Positions 43,176-51,369 of a stretch of 64,000 bases of DNA are shown in pieces; position 1 is the first letter of the stretch, and each line of letters begins with the position of its first letter. Origin of the DNA: Microbacter sp. GSS18. Its GTDB lineage: Bacteria; Actinomycetota; Actinomycetes; Actinomycetales; Microbacteriaceae. The position numbers were made by a program, and so were the translations under genes. The stretch lies in the NCBI GenBank assembly GCA_029319145.1, contig CP119753.1, positions 1,612,001-1,676,000 on the forward strand. The letters run 5' to 3'. The notes beneath the pieces are model-generated. The model worked only from the letters and a program-made list of their open reading frames with translations, was not told the DNA's origin and did no database searches.

Positions 43176-43260
43176 GCGCCGAGCAGTGCTTGAAGTCTAT
43201 GACACGCCGGGGGTGGTGCCCGTGCCGTGTGTCATGCGATGTCTCGGCGCGCGCCGCGGT

Positions 43261-44136
43261 TCAGCCGCACGTGCCGTTCTCGAGCAGCGCGGGGTCGGAC
43301 ACGATGCCGCCGTCGATGTCGAATCCGGCCACGAACTGGACGCCCACGACGGCGGCGGCCGTCAGCTCGACGCCCGCCGGAAGGTACTGCGCCACGCACA
43401 CCGGCCAGTCGCGGGCGACGGTGTCGACGACGCCGCCGAGCTGGTCCCGCAGCTGGTCGGCCGAGACCTCGATGCCGCCCACCTCGATCGACGCCGGCGT
43501 CAGCACGAGCTCGCCGTCCGCGGCCGAGGGCGTCAGCGCGACGCCGATCGGGAGCGTCGTGAAGCCGAAGACGGACAGCTCGATCGACATCGTCACGTCG
43601 GGCGCGTCGAGCTCGAGCTGCTCGGCGGGAAATCCATCGACGGTCGACAGCAGCGAGCGGAGCTGCTGCTCGTCCATGCGGATCTCGGCCGAGCCCGCCG
43701 CCATGTCGCCGCCGCGCACCGGAACGCCCTGCGCCACCACCGAGACGTCGCCGGTGAAGGCGTCGAACGAGACGTCCTGGGACGAGATGGAGATCTCGGC
43801 GAACGTGCCGAGGATCAGCTGCGGCAGCACGGGTCCGGTGATCTGGACGTCGATCGGCTGGTCGGCGGGCAGGTCGAGCTCGGTGATGACGCGATCGCGG
43901 ACGCCGCCCTGGACGATGCCGCGGGCGATCGGCTCGGCGATGATCGCCGCCGCGACGACGACCAGCGCCGCGGCTCCGATGACGAACCACGGCCACACGC
44001 GGCGCCGGCGCCGGGGCTTCGCCGTGCTCTGCGGCGTCGCGAGCACCCACTGCGCCGACGCGTCCGGCAGAGGCGCGGTCTGGTTCGCGCCCCGTTCGCC
44101 GAGCGGAACCGTGGGGTTGTCGTCTTCGCCCGCCAC
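43261..44136 (-). CDS. LmeA-like phospholipid-binding protein (DUF2993)
   Basis: A 291-aa protein: a disordered N-terminus, an arginine patch (PRRRRRVWPW), one membrane helix (about 50-68) and an extracytoplasmic DUF2993 domain. DUF2993 members such as mycobacterial LmeA bind phospholipids in the envelope. This one is anchored, not secreted. It follows argS by 3 bp, so it is translated from the same message. Confidence 0.82.
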   Translation of the reverse strand: MAGEDDNPTVPLGERGANQTAPLPDASAQWVLATPQSTAKPRRRRRVWPWFVIGAAALVVVAAAIIAEPIARGIVQGGVRDRVITELDLPADQPIDVQITGPVLPQLILGTFAEISISSQDVSFDAFTGDVSVVAQGVPVRGGDMAAGSAEIRMDEQQLRSLLSTVDGFPAEQLELDAPDVTMSIELSVFGFTTLPIGVALTPSAADGELVLTPASIEVGGIEVSADQLRDQLGGVVDTVARDWPVCVAQYLPAGVELTAAAVVGVQFVAGFDIDGGIVSDPALLENGTCG

Positions 44137-44139
44137 CGG

Positions 44140-45807
44140 CTACATCCGCTCCGGAGCGCTCACGCCGAGCAGGTCCAGGCCGTTGCGCAGCACCTGGCCG
44201 GTGGCGTCGTTCAGCCACAGGCGCGTGCGGTGCAGCGCCGTGACGGGGTCGTCGCCGAGCGGGATGACGCGGCAGTTGTCGTACCACTTGTGGTAGAGCC
44301 CGGCGAGCTCCTCGAGGTAGCGGGCGACCCGGTGGGGCTCGCGCACCTCGGCCGCGAAGGCGACCGTGCGCGGGAACTCCTGCAGCGCGCCCAGCAGCGC
44401 CGACTCGGTCTCGTGGTCGAGCAGCTCGGGGGCGAACTCCGACCGGTCGACGCCGGACTCGGCGGCGTTGCGGCCGACGTTGTGCGTGCGGGCGTGGGCG
44501 TACTGGACGTAGAAGACGGGGTTGTCGTTGGTGCGCCGCCTGAGGATCTCGGGGTCCAGGGTCAGCGGCGAGTCCGCCGGGTAGCGCGCCAGCGAGTAGC
44601 GCAGCGCGTCGGTGCCGAGCCAGTCGCGCAGGTCGTCGAGCTCGATGATGTTGCCGGCGCGCTTGGACAGGCGCGCGCCGTTGACGGACACGAGCTGGCC
44701 GATGAGCACCTCGATGTCGGTGTCGGGGTCGTCGCCCGCAGCCCCCGCGAGGGCCTTCAGCCGGTGCACGTAGCCGTGGTGGTCGGCGCCGAGCAGGTAG
44801 ATCTTGTGCGCGAAGCCCCGGTCGCCCTTGTTGAGGTAGTAGGCGGCATCCGCGGCGAAGTAGGTGTACTCGCCGTTGGAGCGGCGGATGACGCGGTCCT
44901 TGTCGTCGCCGAAGTCGGTGGTGCGCACCCACACGGCATCATCGGCGTCGAACACGTGCCCCTGCTCGCGCAGGCGGTCGACGGCCTCGTCGACGAGACT
45001 CGGCTCGCCGGCCGAGCCCTTCGCATGCAGGACCCGCTCGCTGAAGAACACGTCGAAGTGGACGTTGAACTTCTCCAGCGACACCTGCAGGTCGCCGAGC
45101 TGGAACTCGTAGGCGCGGTCGCGGGCGATGACCAGCTGCTCGTCGTCGGGGAGCGACGGCAGGTCGGGCACGGCCGCCAGCACGCGCTGGGCGAGCACGT
45201 CGATGTACGAGCCGGGGTAGCCGTCCTCGGGGATCGGCTCGCCCTTGGCGCGCGCGAGCACCGAGCGCCCGAACCGGTCCATCTGGGCGCCGGCGTCGTT
45301 GACGTAGAACTCGCGCACCAGCGTCGCACCGCTGGCCAGCAGCAGGCGCGCCATCGAGTCGCCGAGGGCGGCCCACCGCGTGTGGCCGATGTGCATGGGC
45401 CCGGTGGGGTTGGCGCTGACGAATTCGAGGTTGATGGTGTTGCCGCGCTGGCTGTCGTTGGTGCCGAACGCGGCGCCGGCGTCGACGATCGTCTTCGCGA
45501 GGGCGCCGGCGGCTGCGGCGTCGAGGCGGATGTTGATGAAGCCGGGGCCGGCGACCTCGACGCTCGCGATCCCGTCGACGGCGGTGAGCCCCGCCGCGAT
45601 GTCGGCGGCGAACTCGCGCGGGTTCGCGCCGACCTTCTTGGCCAGCTTCAGCGCGGCGTTGGACGCCCAGTCGCCGTGGTCGCGGTTCTTCGGGCGCTCC
45701 AGCGGCAGGTCGGCCGCCGTCAGCCCCTCGGCCGCACCGGGGCGTCGCGCCTCGGCGAGCGGGGCGATGACGTCGAGCAGGGCGGCGGAGAGCGCATCAG
45801 GATTCAT
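44140..45807 (-). CDS. argS: Arginyl-tRNA synthetase
   Basis: A class I synthetase of 555 aa. The HIGH motif is MHIGHTRWAALGD, the KMSKS equivalent is ARLSKRAGN, and a C-terminal DALR anticodon-binding domain follows. The N-terminal Add-1 domain recognises the D-loop. A TAGAAT box lies 9 nt upstream of the ATG, so the leader is absent or very short. Confidence 0.97.
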   Translation of the reverse strand: MNPDALSAALLDVIAPLAEARRPGAAEGLTAADLPLERPKNRDHGDWASNAALKLAKKVGANPREFAADIAAGLTAVDGIASVEVAGPGFINIRLDAAAAGALAKTIVDAGAAFGTNDSQRGNTINLEFVSANPTGPMHIGHTRWAALGDSMARLLLASGATLVREFYVNDAGAQMDRFGRSVLARAKGEPIPEDGYPGSYIDVLAQRVLAAVPDLPSLPDDEQLVIARDRAYEFQLGDLQVSLEKFNVHFDVFFSERVLHAKGSAGEPSLVDEAVDRLREQGHVFDADDAVWVRTTDFGDDKDRVIRRSNGEYTYFAADAAYYLNKGDRGFAHKIYLLGADHHGYVHRLKALAGAAGDDPDTDIEVLIGQLVSVNGARLSKRAGNIIELDDLRDWLGTDALRYSLARYPADSPLTLDPEILRRRTNDNPVFYVQYAHARTHNVGRNAAESGVDRSEFAPELLDHETESALLGALQEFPRTVAFAAEVREPHRVARYLEELAGLYHKWYDNCRVIPLGDDPVTALHRTRLWLNDATGQVLRNGLDLLGVSAPERM

Positions 45808-45816
45808 AACCCGTCG

Positions 45817-45822
45817 ATTCTA
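45817..45822 (-). promoter_or_regulatory. -10 box of argS
   Basis: TAGAAT on the minus strand, 9 nt before the argS ATG, matches the actinobacterial -10 consensus (TAnnnT). Confidence 0.5.
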
Positions 45823-45851
45823 GTTGCCGGGCGCCGGCTCGCCGCTGCGTG

Positions 45852-46712
45852 TCAGGCGATCTGGACCAGCTCGGTGTAGTCGTCGCCGGCCGGGTCGGAT
45901 GCCGCGTCTCGCTCGACCGCGGCCAGCGGGTCCTCGTCGGCCTCGAAGTCCTCGGCCTCGGGCATGACCCAGGCGTCCACGAGCATGCGCTGCAGGCTCA
46001 CCGCCCCGCCGTGATAGCTGAGGAAGGCGCAGTCGGCGGCGTCGCGTCCGGTCGCGATGCGCACCAGCGAGTGCCGGTTCGCCAGCCGCGTGGCGTCGAT
46101 GACGTACCAGGCGCCGTCGTGGTAGGCCTCCGCGACGGCGTGGAAGTCCATCGGCTGCAGTCCCGGCGCGTAGCACGCCGCGTACCGCGCGGGCATGTCC
46201 ATGGCGCGCAGCAGCGCGATGACCACGTGGGCGTAGTCGCGGCAGACGCCCTGACCGGTCATGAGCGTCGTCACGGCGCTGTCGGTGCCGTGGCTGAGTC
46301 CGGGGGTGTACGTGGTGCTCGTGGCGACGAAGTCCGACACCGCGCCGATGAGCTCGTGACCCTGCATGCCTTTGAACTGGCGACGCGCCTGCTGGAAGAC
46401 CTCGTCGGACTGGCAGTAGCGGCTCGGACGCAGGTACGAGATCGCCTCGAGGTCGCTCGTGCGCGCGTGCGGGGTGCGCCCGTCGACGGTCGCCTCGTAG
46501 CGCACTTCGAGGCGTCCGGGCTCGGCCTGGAGACGGTGCAGGCGGCTGCCGGACTGGTCGATGATCTCGGTCGGCGTGTACACGCGATCGCCCTGGGTGA
46601 ACGTCAGCTGCTCGTCGAGGAGGGGCACCTGAGTGGCCGCCGCGACCTGGCAGATGAGGTCGACGGAGGCCACGACGTCGAGGTCGAGTTCGGCGGTCAC
46701 GACACGTTGCAT
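45852..46712 (-). CDS. Transglutaminase-like domain protein
   Basis: A 286-aa protein with the papain-like triad: Cys in GQGVCRDYAHVVIALLRA, His in FHAVAEAYHDG and Asp in VIDATRL. An N-terminal beta-rich region precedes it. Bacterial members act as proteases or amidohydrolases, and the cellular target is unknown. ATG 46712 follows GAGGATGG. It diverges from the SGNH gene. Confidence 0.88.
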   Translation of the reverse strand: MQRVVTAELDLDVVASVDLICQVAAATQVPLLDEQLTFTQGDRVYTPTEIIDQSGSRLHRLQAEPGRLEVRYEATVDGRTPHARTSDLEAISYLRPSRYCQSDEVFQQARRQFKGMQGHELIGAVSDFVATSTTYTPGLSHGTDSAVTTLMTGQGVCRDYAHVVIALLRAMDMPARYAACYAPGLQPMDFHAVAEAYHDGAWYVIDATRLANRHSLVRIATGRDAADCAFLSYHGGAVSLQRMLVDAWVMPEAEDFEADEDPLAAVERDAASDPAGDDYTELVQIA

Positions 46713-46756
46713 CCGGCCATCCTCGCACGCGTTTCGCCCCGGCGACCCCGGTCGCC

Positions 46757-46762
46757 TACGCT
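46757..46762 (+). promoter_or_regulatory. -10 box for the leaderless SGNH gene
   Basis: TACGCT ends 6 nt before ATG 46769. Confidence 0.5.
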
Positions 46763-46768
46763 CTTTGC

Positions 46769-47575
46769 ATGCCCGCATCCGGACGGCGTCGTCCCCAGCG
46801 CTCGTGGGCGGCCCTCGGGTTCCTCGCGATCGCCGTCGCCGCCGTGTGCGCGGTGGCCGTGTCACGGCCCTGGGCGGCCCCCACGACCCCCGCCGCCGTG
46901 CCCGCCGAGCCGCCTGGGGCGGCCGTCGCCCCGCTGGTGCTGCCCGACTCCCCCGAGGTGCTGCTCTTCGGCGATTCGTGGGTGTACGGGTCGGCGGCGC
47001 GGGTCCCCGAACTCGGCTTCGCCTACCTCATGGACGACCTGCTGGGATGGCGGACCACGGTGGACGGCGTCCGCGGCAGCGGCTACCTCAGGCCCGGGAT
47101 CGACGGGCCGCCCTACGGCGAGCGCATCGCGGCGCTGGATGCGTCGGCGTCGTACGACCTCGTCATCGTCGAGGGCACCATCAACGACCGCGCGCTCCCC
47201 GCCGACGGATACCGGGACGCCGTGAACGCCGCCTGGGACGATCTGGCGGCGATCTATCCCGACGCCTCGTTCGTGATCCTCGGGCCCGCCCCGCAGGTGC
47301 TCCCGGTCGAGAAGGCCACGGCTCGCATCGACGCCGATCTCGCCGACCTCGCCGCCCAGCGCGGCTGGTGGTACATCTCCCCGCTCTCGCGGGACTGGAT
47401 CGTGGCGTCGAACTACCTCGATGTCATCGACACCGGCGCCGGCCGCGACCATCCCTCCACCGAGGGGCACGCGTATCTCGCCGAGAGGCTCGCCGCGGCG
47501 ATCGTCGCGCTGCAGGGCGCGGGCGGGGTGTCGGCGGACGCCGACGAGCACGACCGCGCCGGTACACCGGGCTGA
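46769..47575 (+). CDS. Secreted or anchored SGNH/GDSL hydrolase
   Basis: A 268-aa protein with one N-terminal hydrophobic segment (about 12-32). The SGNH blocks are visible: catalytic Ser in LFGDSWVYG, Gly in VRGSGY, Asn in VEGTINDRA, and Asp-x-x-His in DHPSTEGH. It is an esterase, lipase or carbohydrate deacetylase acting outside the membrane; the substrate is unknown. The C-terminal tail is disordered. Confidence 0.88.
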   Translation: MPASGRRRPQRSWAALGFLAIAVAAVCAVAVSRPWAAPTTPAAVPAEPPGAAVAPLVLPDSPEVLLFGDSWVYGSAARVPELGFAYLMDDLLGWRTTVDGVRGSGYLRPGIDGPPYGERIAALDASASYDLVIVEGTINDRALPADGYRDAVNAAWDDLAAIYPDASFVILGPAPQVLPVEKATARIDADLADLAAQRGWWYISPLSRDWIVASNYLDVIDTGAGRDHPSTEGHAYLAERLAAAIVALQGAGGVSADADEHDRAGTPG

Positions 47576-47603
47576 GAGGCACGGGGAGCCCTCTCGGGGG
47601 TGG

Positions 47604-47609
47604 TAATCT
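47604..47609 (+). promoter_or_regulatory. -10 box of the tRNA-Arg gene
   Basis: TAATCT lies 11 nt before the tRNA 5' end. A clear -35 box is not seen. Confidence 0.4.
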
Positions 47610-47619
47610 CGACCGGTGC

Positions 47620-47692
47620 GCCTCCGTAGCTCAGGGGATAGAGCGTTGGTTTCCGGTACCAAAGGTCGCAGGTTCGATTCCTGTCGGGGGCA
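47620..47692 (+). tRNA. tRNA-Arg (anticodon CCG)
   Basis: A 73-nt cloverleaf. The acceptor arms GCCTCCG and CGGGGGC pair with one G-U wobble. The D arm is GCTC/GAGC. The anticodon arm TTGGT/ACCAA holds loop TTCCGGT, giving anticodon CCG. The T arm is GCAGG/CCTGT with loop TTCGATT. CCA is not encoded. It reads the CGG arginine codon, common in this genome. An integrase gene lies directly behind it, so its 3' half is the likely attachment site. Confidence 0.96.
47670..47692 (+). other. Putative attachment site (attL) in the tRNA-Arg 3' end
   Basis: Elements with a tyrosine integrase adjoining a tRNA normally recombine in the tRNA's T-arm and 3' end, which their own att copy restores. Exact core borders cannot be set because the second copy is not in the window. 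This is inference from the integrase position. Confidence 0.5.
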
Positions 47693-47696
47693 CAGA

Positions 47697-47724
47697 AAAA
47701 ATCCCAGGTGATCCTGGGATTTTT
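47697..47724. terminator. Bidirectional rho-independent terminator
   Basis: AAAAATCCCAGG and CCTGGGATTTTT form a 12-bp stem around a TGAT loop. A T-run follows on both strands, so it can stop transcription of the tRNA from the left and of the integrase from the right. Confidence 0.9.
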
Positions 47725-47756
47725 GCTTTCTGGGACTAGCCGTTGAGGCGCCACGA

Positions 47757-48866
47757 TCAGTCTTCTGGCAACAGATTGGCAACACTTCGCGAGCGCTTCG
47801 CCGCGTCGAGCGCGACGGCGACGGCGTCGAGGTCGTCGTCGAAGAGGTCCGCGTACACATCGAGAGTCATCGCGGCGGATGCGTGGCCGAGCATCCGCTG
47901 CACCGCCTTCACGTGTGCTCCGGCCTGCACAGCAAGGCTGGCGGCCGTGTGCCGGAGGTCGTGGGGAGTGATCCGCGGGAAGGTCGCGTCGGCCGATTGG
48001 GCGGCGCGGACGGAGCGTGTGAACCATCCGTTGCGACTCGCCGGCAGGCGCACGTGGTTGTGGCCGTCGCCAAACAGAAGCTGATCGCGCGACTTGCCGC
48101 TCGCTGCCGCTTCCAGCATCTCCGCAAGGAACGCCGGGTACGGCACGGAGCGTGATCGGTGGGTTTTCGGGGTTCCGACGTGCACCTCGGTCGACACGAG
48201 GACCGCGTTCTCCTGCACGGTGACACGTCGCCGCCGGGCGTCGATGTGGCGCACGCGCAGGGCGGTCGCCTCCCCCCACCTGAGGCCGGTATAGGCGAGG
48301 AACAGCACAAGTTCGGGGTGAGCCGAGCGGTCCGCGAGGACCTGCACCTGCTCGTGGGTGAGGTAGTTGCGACGGGCAGCCTTCGACTTCGCAGGAAGCA
48401 CGATGTCCCGAGCAGGATTGCTCGCTATGCGGCGGTCGCGGACGGCGCCCTCGAGCACGCCGGCGAGGATGCCGTGCGCGCGCCGCACCGTCGTCGATCC
48501 TCCCTTGATGCTTGACGCCCAGGACTGGACCTCCGAGTGACGAATGCTTCCAACACCTCGGCTGCCCCACTTCGGCTGCACGTGGACTTCCCACGCCGAC
48601 CGCAGCGGGCGGAACGATGAGGCCTTCAGGACACCCTCACGCTGGGCCAGCCACTCGACTCCGAGAGCGTCAATAGTCGCGTGCGCCGACGACGGATCGA
48701 TGTACTCGCCACGATCCTTCGCGAACTCGAGCTCCCGCAGGCGTCGCTCAGCATCGAGCTTCCTCGCAAAGCCACGCTCCTGCGTCTGGGAGTGATCGGG
48801 GCGCCGGTACACGATGCGGTAGAGCTTCTTGCCCGCTGCGTTCGTATACGGGTGGATGCTGCCCAT
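47757..48866 (-). CDS. int: Tyrosine-family site-specific integrase
   Basis: A 369-aa tyrosine recombinase. The N-terminus holds an arm-type DNA-binding region (about 10-58), followed by a SAM-like core-binding domain and the catalytic domain. The active residues are R196 (TGLRWGEA), K234, H302 and R305 (HDLRH), H328 (LGHAS) and Y338. ATG 48866 has GGAG 7 nt upstream; the longer frame is not family-like. It sits with its C-terminus toward the tRNA and should integrate and excise the conjugative element. No excisionase gene is recognised nearby. Confidence 0.95.
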   Translation of the reverse strand: MGSIHPYTNAAGKKLYRIVYRRPDHSQTQERGFARKLDAERRLRELEFAKDRGEYIDPSSAHATIDALGVEWLAQREGVLKASSFRPLRSAWEVHVQPKWGSRGVGSIRHSEVQSWASSIKGGSTTVRRAHGILAGVLEGAVRDRRIASNPARDIVLPAKSKAARRNYLTHEQVQVLADRSAHPELVLFLAYTGLRWGEATALRVRHIDARRRRVTVQENAVLVSTEVHVGTPKTHRSRSVPYPAFLAEMLEAAASGKSRDQLLFGDGHNHVRLPASRNGWFTRSVRAAQSADATFPRITPHDLRHTAASLAVQAGAHVKAVQRMLGHASAAMTLDVYADLFDDDLDAVAVALDAAKRSRSVANLLPED

Positions 48867-48891
48867 GCGCGCTCCGGAGTCTGACGCGTGT

Positions 48892-48920
48892 TTCGCGTAT
48901 TGAGAATCAGAATACGCGAA
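48892..48920. repeat. 10-bp inverted repeat upstream of the integrase gene
   Basis: TTCGCGTATT (48892-48901) and AATACGCGAA (48911-48920) are perfect inverted copies around a 9-bp centre. It lies 26 bp before the integrase start and 54 bp after the wHTH stop. It may be a regulator operator, an integrase arm site or a terminator. Confidence 0.6.
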
Positions 48921-48974
48921 TTGCACCGTTGCGTGCGGCACCCACGCGACGGGGAGTCGGAGCGGCACCGCCGG

Positions 48975-49292
48975 CTACAGCTCCCCGATCGCCTGTCCGA
49001 GTCGCAGGTAGAGGTCCGCGACCCGTTCGTTGTTCGCACTGTAGGTGGGCCATTCGCCGCGGCGGCGTTCGGTGCGGGGCGGGTTGGCGATGAGGAGCCC
49101 GGCTTCTTCGAGTTCGCGGAGGTAGGGGACGACGGTCGTCGGGGGGACTTGGAGGGCGTCGGCGATGGTCTTCCTGGTGACGCCGGGGTTCGTGCGGAGG
49201 TAGCGGATGATGCCGGCTTTGACCATATTCCCCAGGATCGCGATGGCGTTCTCGGCGTCTTCGCCGTCTGCGGGCCGGGCGTACTTGGGCAT
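48975..49292 (-). CDS. Winged-helix transcriptional regulator
   Basis: A 105-aa ArsR/MarR-like winged-helix protein. The helix-turn-helix lies in GVTRKTIADALQVPPTTVVP and the wing in IANPPRTERRRGEWPTY. No metal or redox cysteines are seen. It lies between the integrase and the conjugation operon, diverging from the latter, so it probably controls transfer genes, its own gene, or both. The ATG has no strong ribosome site. Confidence 0.8.
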   Translation of the reverse strand: MPKYARPADGEDAENAIAILGNMVKAGIIRYLRTNPGVTRKTIADALQVPPTTVVPYLRELEEAGLLIANPPRTERRRGEWPTYSANNERVADLYLRLGQAIGEL

Positions 49293-49679
49293 GGTGCCGA
49301 TTCTCCCCTAGTCCTTGGAGTGAGGACCACTTTCCACAGTAAGCGTTTTATCCGTTCACTTCTGGTGTGAACTGCTGTACAGTCCAGGCATGACCTCGAC
49401 TCGACCCCTCGCTCCGCACCGGCTCGCGTGCCGGATAGTGGTCTTGTCCCCCAAAGTTCCTACAGACAAGCTCGCGCTTCTGCCTGTACCGTCGGGATCC
49501 ACGTCTGTTCCCCCGCGAGGTGCGCCGGGCCCGATTTCGGGAATGTTTCTAGCCTGTTATTCCCCGGGTTTTCCATTTCGGAACGTTCGCCGTCTGCGTA
49601 GGATTCCGGTGCGGCATCTACTGCGTGTGGCTTCGGTTTCGTCTGTGGCGGCCGTCCTGGATTCTCGGGAGGGCTGGCA
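49293..49679. promoter_or_regulatory. Divergent control region of the element
   Basis: This 387-bp region has visibly lower GC than its surroundings. It carries an inverted repeat GTTCAC-n7-GTGAAC (49354-49372), the palindrome CTGTACAG (49375-49382), CCCGATTTCGGG (49530-49541) and a TAGCCT -10-like box (49550-49555). A 97-codon frame (ATG 49390 to TGA 49683) overlaps the next start by 4 nt, but its third codon positions are not GC-rich and it resembles no known protein, so I treat it as non-coding with reservation. Promoters for the regulator and the conjugation operon must lie here. Confidence 0.6.
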
Positions 49680-50420
49680 ATGATGGCAACGGGCAGCACG
49701 CGCGGCCGCGGCAGGGCATGGGCGATCCTCGGCGCAGGGGTCCTGCTGGCCGGGATCGTGGCGATCATCGTCGCGGCGATCCTCTCGCAGCCCGATGAGC
49801 CGGCACCGTCACCGTCGGGCTCGACCGCCGGCACGCCGGCTCCGACGTCGAGCGCTCCGGGAGACGATGGCGAGGTGGTGGACGCGTCCGCGTCGGATCG
49901 AGGCTGGGTGCCCGAGCCGATCACGACGGACCGCGACCTCTACGTGCGGGCTGCGCTGGCAGCCGCGTCGACGTTCGACACGCAGCTGAGCACGCGGCGG
50001 GAGTGGCTGGCGTACCTGGACACGTGGTTCACAGCTGATACCCGCTACACGACCGCCGAGGATCAGGCGGATGTGATGGATGCCGCCAAGCTCGAGATGC
50101 GGCAGGGTGTCGTGCTTCCTGATGAGCAGTGGGATTCGCTTGCCGGGGAGGACGGTCGGGTGATCGCTGCGGTGACCGGTGACGTGGCATTCCAGCCGGT
50201 GTCGGATGACGCGTCCGGCGATATGTCGATCGGGACCGCGGATGTCGTGCTCACCTTCGTCCGGTCGGATGGTTCTGGCGGCGATGTGTCGTACGACGAG
50301 GTCGCGCGGGTGAGCGTGCAGGTGCTGTGCGGGCCGGGTTCGGTGCCGACGCCGGATTCTGGTCAGTCGGTGGGCGACTGCAAGGTGGTCCGGTACTTCA
50401 CGGAGCCGTTGGAGCCGTAA
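49680..50420 (+). CDS. Membrane-anchored conjugation protein (VirB8/TcpC-like topology)
   Basis: A 246-aa protein: a short basic N-terminus, one membrane helix (about 15-36), a Pro/Ser/Thr linker and an extracytoplasmic alpha/beta domain with two cysteines near the end (LCGPG, GDCKVV). It is the first gene of the conjugation operon and has a strong GGGAGGG ribosome site. VirB8/TcpC proteins share this layout and form the periplasmic scaffold of type IV secretion. The assignment rests on topology and position, not a motif. Confidence 0.65.
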   Translation: MMATGSTRGRGRAWAILGAGVLLAGIVAIIVAAILSQPDEPAPSPSGSTAGTPAPTSSAPGDDGEVVDASASDRGWVPEPITTDRDLYVRAALAAASTFDTQLSTRREWLAYLDTWFTADTRYTTAEDQADVMDAAKLEMRQGVVLPDEQWDSLAGEDGRVIAAVTGDVAFQPVSDDASGDMSIGTADVVLTFVRSDGSGGDVSYDEVARVSVQVLCGPGSVPTPDSGQSVGDCKVVRYFTEPLEP

Positions 50421-51040
50421 TGGGTGTCCCGGTCGCCGCCGCTGCCGCCCTCGCGAGGACGAGGACGGGACGACGCCTGGTGATCGGGATCGTGCTGAGC
50501 GTCGTGCTCATCGCGACGGTCAACGTCAGCCTGCTCGCGGCGGTGCCGTTGGCGATCGCCGCGCAGTCCACCGCCGACACCACTGCCCCGGACACGGACG
50601 GCCCGGTTCCTGCCGTGTCGGGCGACTGGGGGTACCCGTTGGCGGGGGCGTATTCGAAGGGCCGCGGGTTCGGATACAACCCGGTTGCCGGGTGCGCGTT
50701 CTGCTCCACCGACCACAAGGGCTACGACATGGCGCAGGGCTGCGGCGCGACTATCTACGCCGCCGGTGGCGGCCGGGTGGTCACCGCCGGGGCGTTCTTC
50801 GGGTGGGGCAACACCGTTCGCATCGACCACGGCGAGGGGCTCGTCAGTCTCTACGGGCACATGCAGTGGGGTTCGCTGCGGGTCTCCGTGGGGCAGGAGG
50901 TGGATGTGGGAACTCCGCTGGGCGCGGAGGGCAATACCGGCAACTCGTTCGGCTGCCACCTGCACTACGAAGTCCAGGTCGACGGGTTGCCGATCGATCC
51001 GCAACCGTTCATGGCCGCGCGCGGCCTGCCGCTGAAGTGA
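50420..51040 (+). CDS. M23 family peptidoglycan endopeptidase of the conjugation operon
   Basis: A 206-aa protein with an N-terminal membrane helix or uncleaved signal (about 20-48). The LytM/M23 zinc motifs are H99-x3-D103 (HKGYD) and H180-x-H182 (HLHYE), with a supporting H147. It should cut peptide cross-links to let the transfer channel through the thick wall. Cysteines at 92, 95, 108 and 179 may form disulfides. ATG 50420 shares one base with the preceding stop. Confidence 0.9.
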   Translation: MGVPVAAAAALARTRTGRRLVIGIVLSVVLIATVNVSLLAAVPLAIAAQSTADTTAPDTDGPVPAVSGDWGYPLAGAYSKGRGFGYNPVAGCAFCSTDHKGYDMAQGCGATIYAAGGGRVVTAGAFFGWGNTVRIDHGEGLVSLYGHMQWGSLRVSVGQEVDVGTPLGAEGNTGNSFGCHLHYEVQVDGLPIDPQPFMAARGLPLK

Positions 51041-51072
51041 TTCCGAACCGACCCCCGATGCAAGGAGCGAAC

Positions 51073-51369
51073 ATGCCATCGATCTCCCGTCCCGCTGACG
51101 TGGACATCCCCGACATCCAGCCGGACTTCACCGCCCCGTTCTTCGCCGGCTTCCAAGTCGTCGCGTCCTACATCCTCGCCGGGGCGATGCTCGTAGTGCT
51201 GATCATGCTGATCATCGCCGGAGCGGCCCTCGCCTTCCGAGGACTCGCGTCCGACCGGGTGCGGACCTGGGCGGGCGAGAACATCCTGTGGATCTTCATC
51301 GCCGCCGCTGTCCTCGGCGCCGCGTCCGGTCTGTTCGCCTGGTTCGTGAACTTCGACTTCGGATTCTGA
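51073..51369 (+). CDS. Small two-helix membrane protein, DUF6112-like
   Basis: A 98-aa protein with two hydrophobic segments (about 36-58 and 75-94) and a polar N-terminus. Its size, topology and position before a TrbL-like gene match the DUF6112 proteins of actinobacterial conjugative elements, which may play a pilin-like (VirB2) role. A GGAG ribosome site lies upstream. Family membership is judged by context. Confidence 0.7.
   Translation: MPSISRPADVDIPDIQPDFTAPFFAGFQVVASYILAGAMLVVLIMLIIAGAALAFRGLASDRVRTWAGENILWIFIAAAVLGAASGLFAWFVNFDFGF

Noticed and set aside
49390..49683. 97-codon frame before the conjugation operon
   Set aside because: Its stop overlaps the next ATG by 4 nt as in true operon neighbours, but codon third positions are not GC-rich, the ribosome site is weak and no family is recognisable. 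Kept only as a note in the control region.
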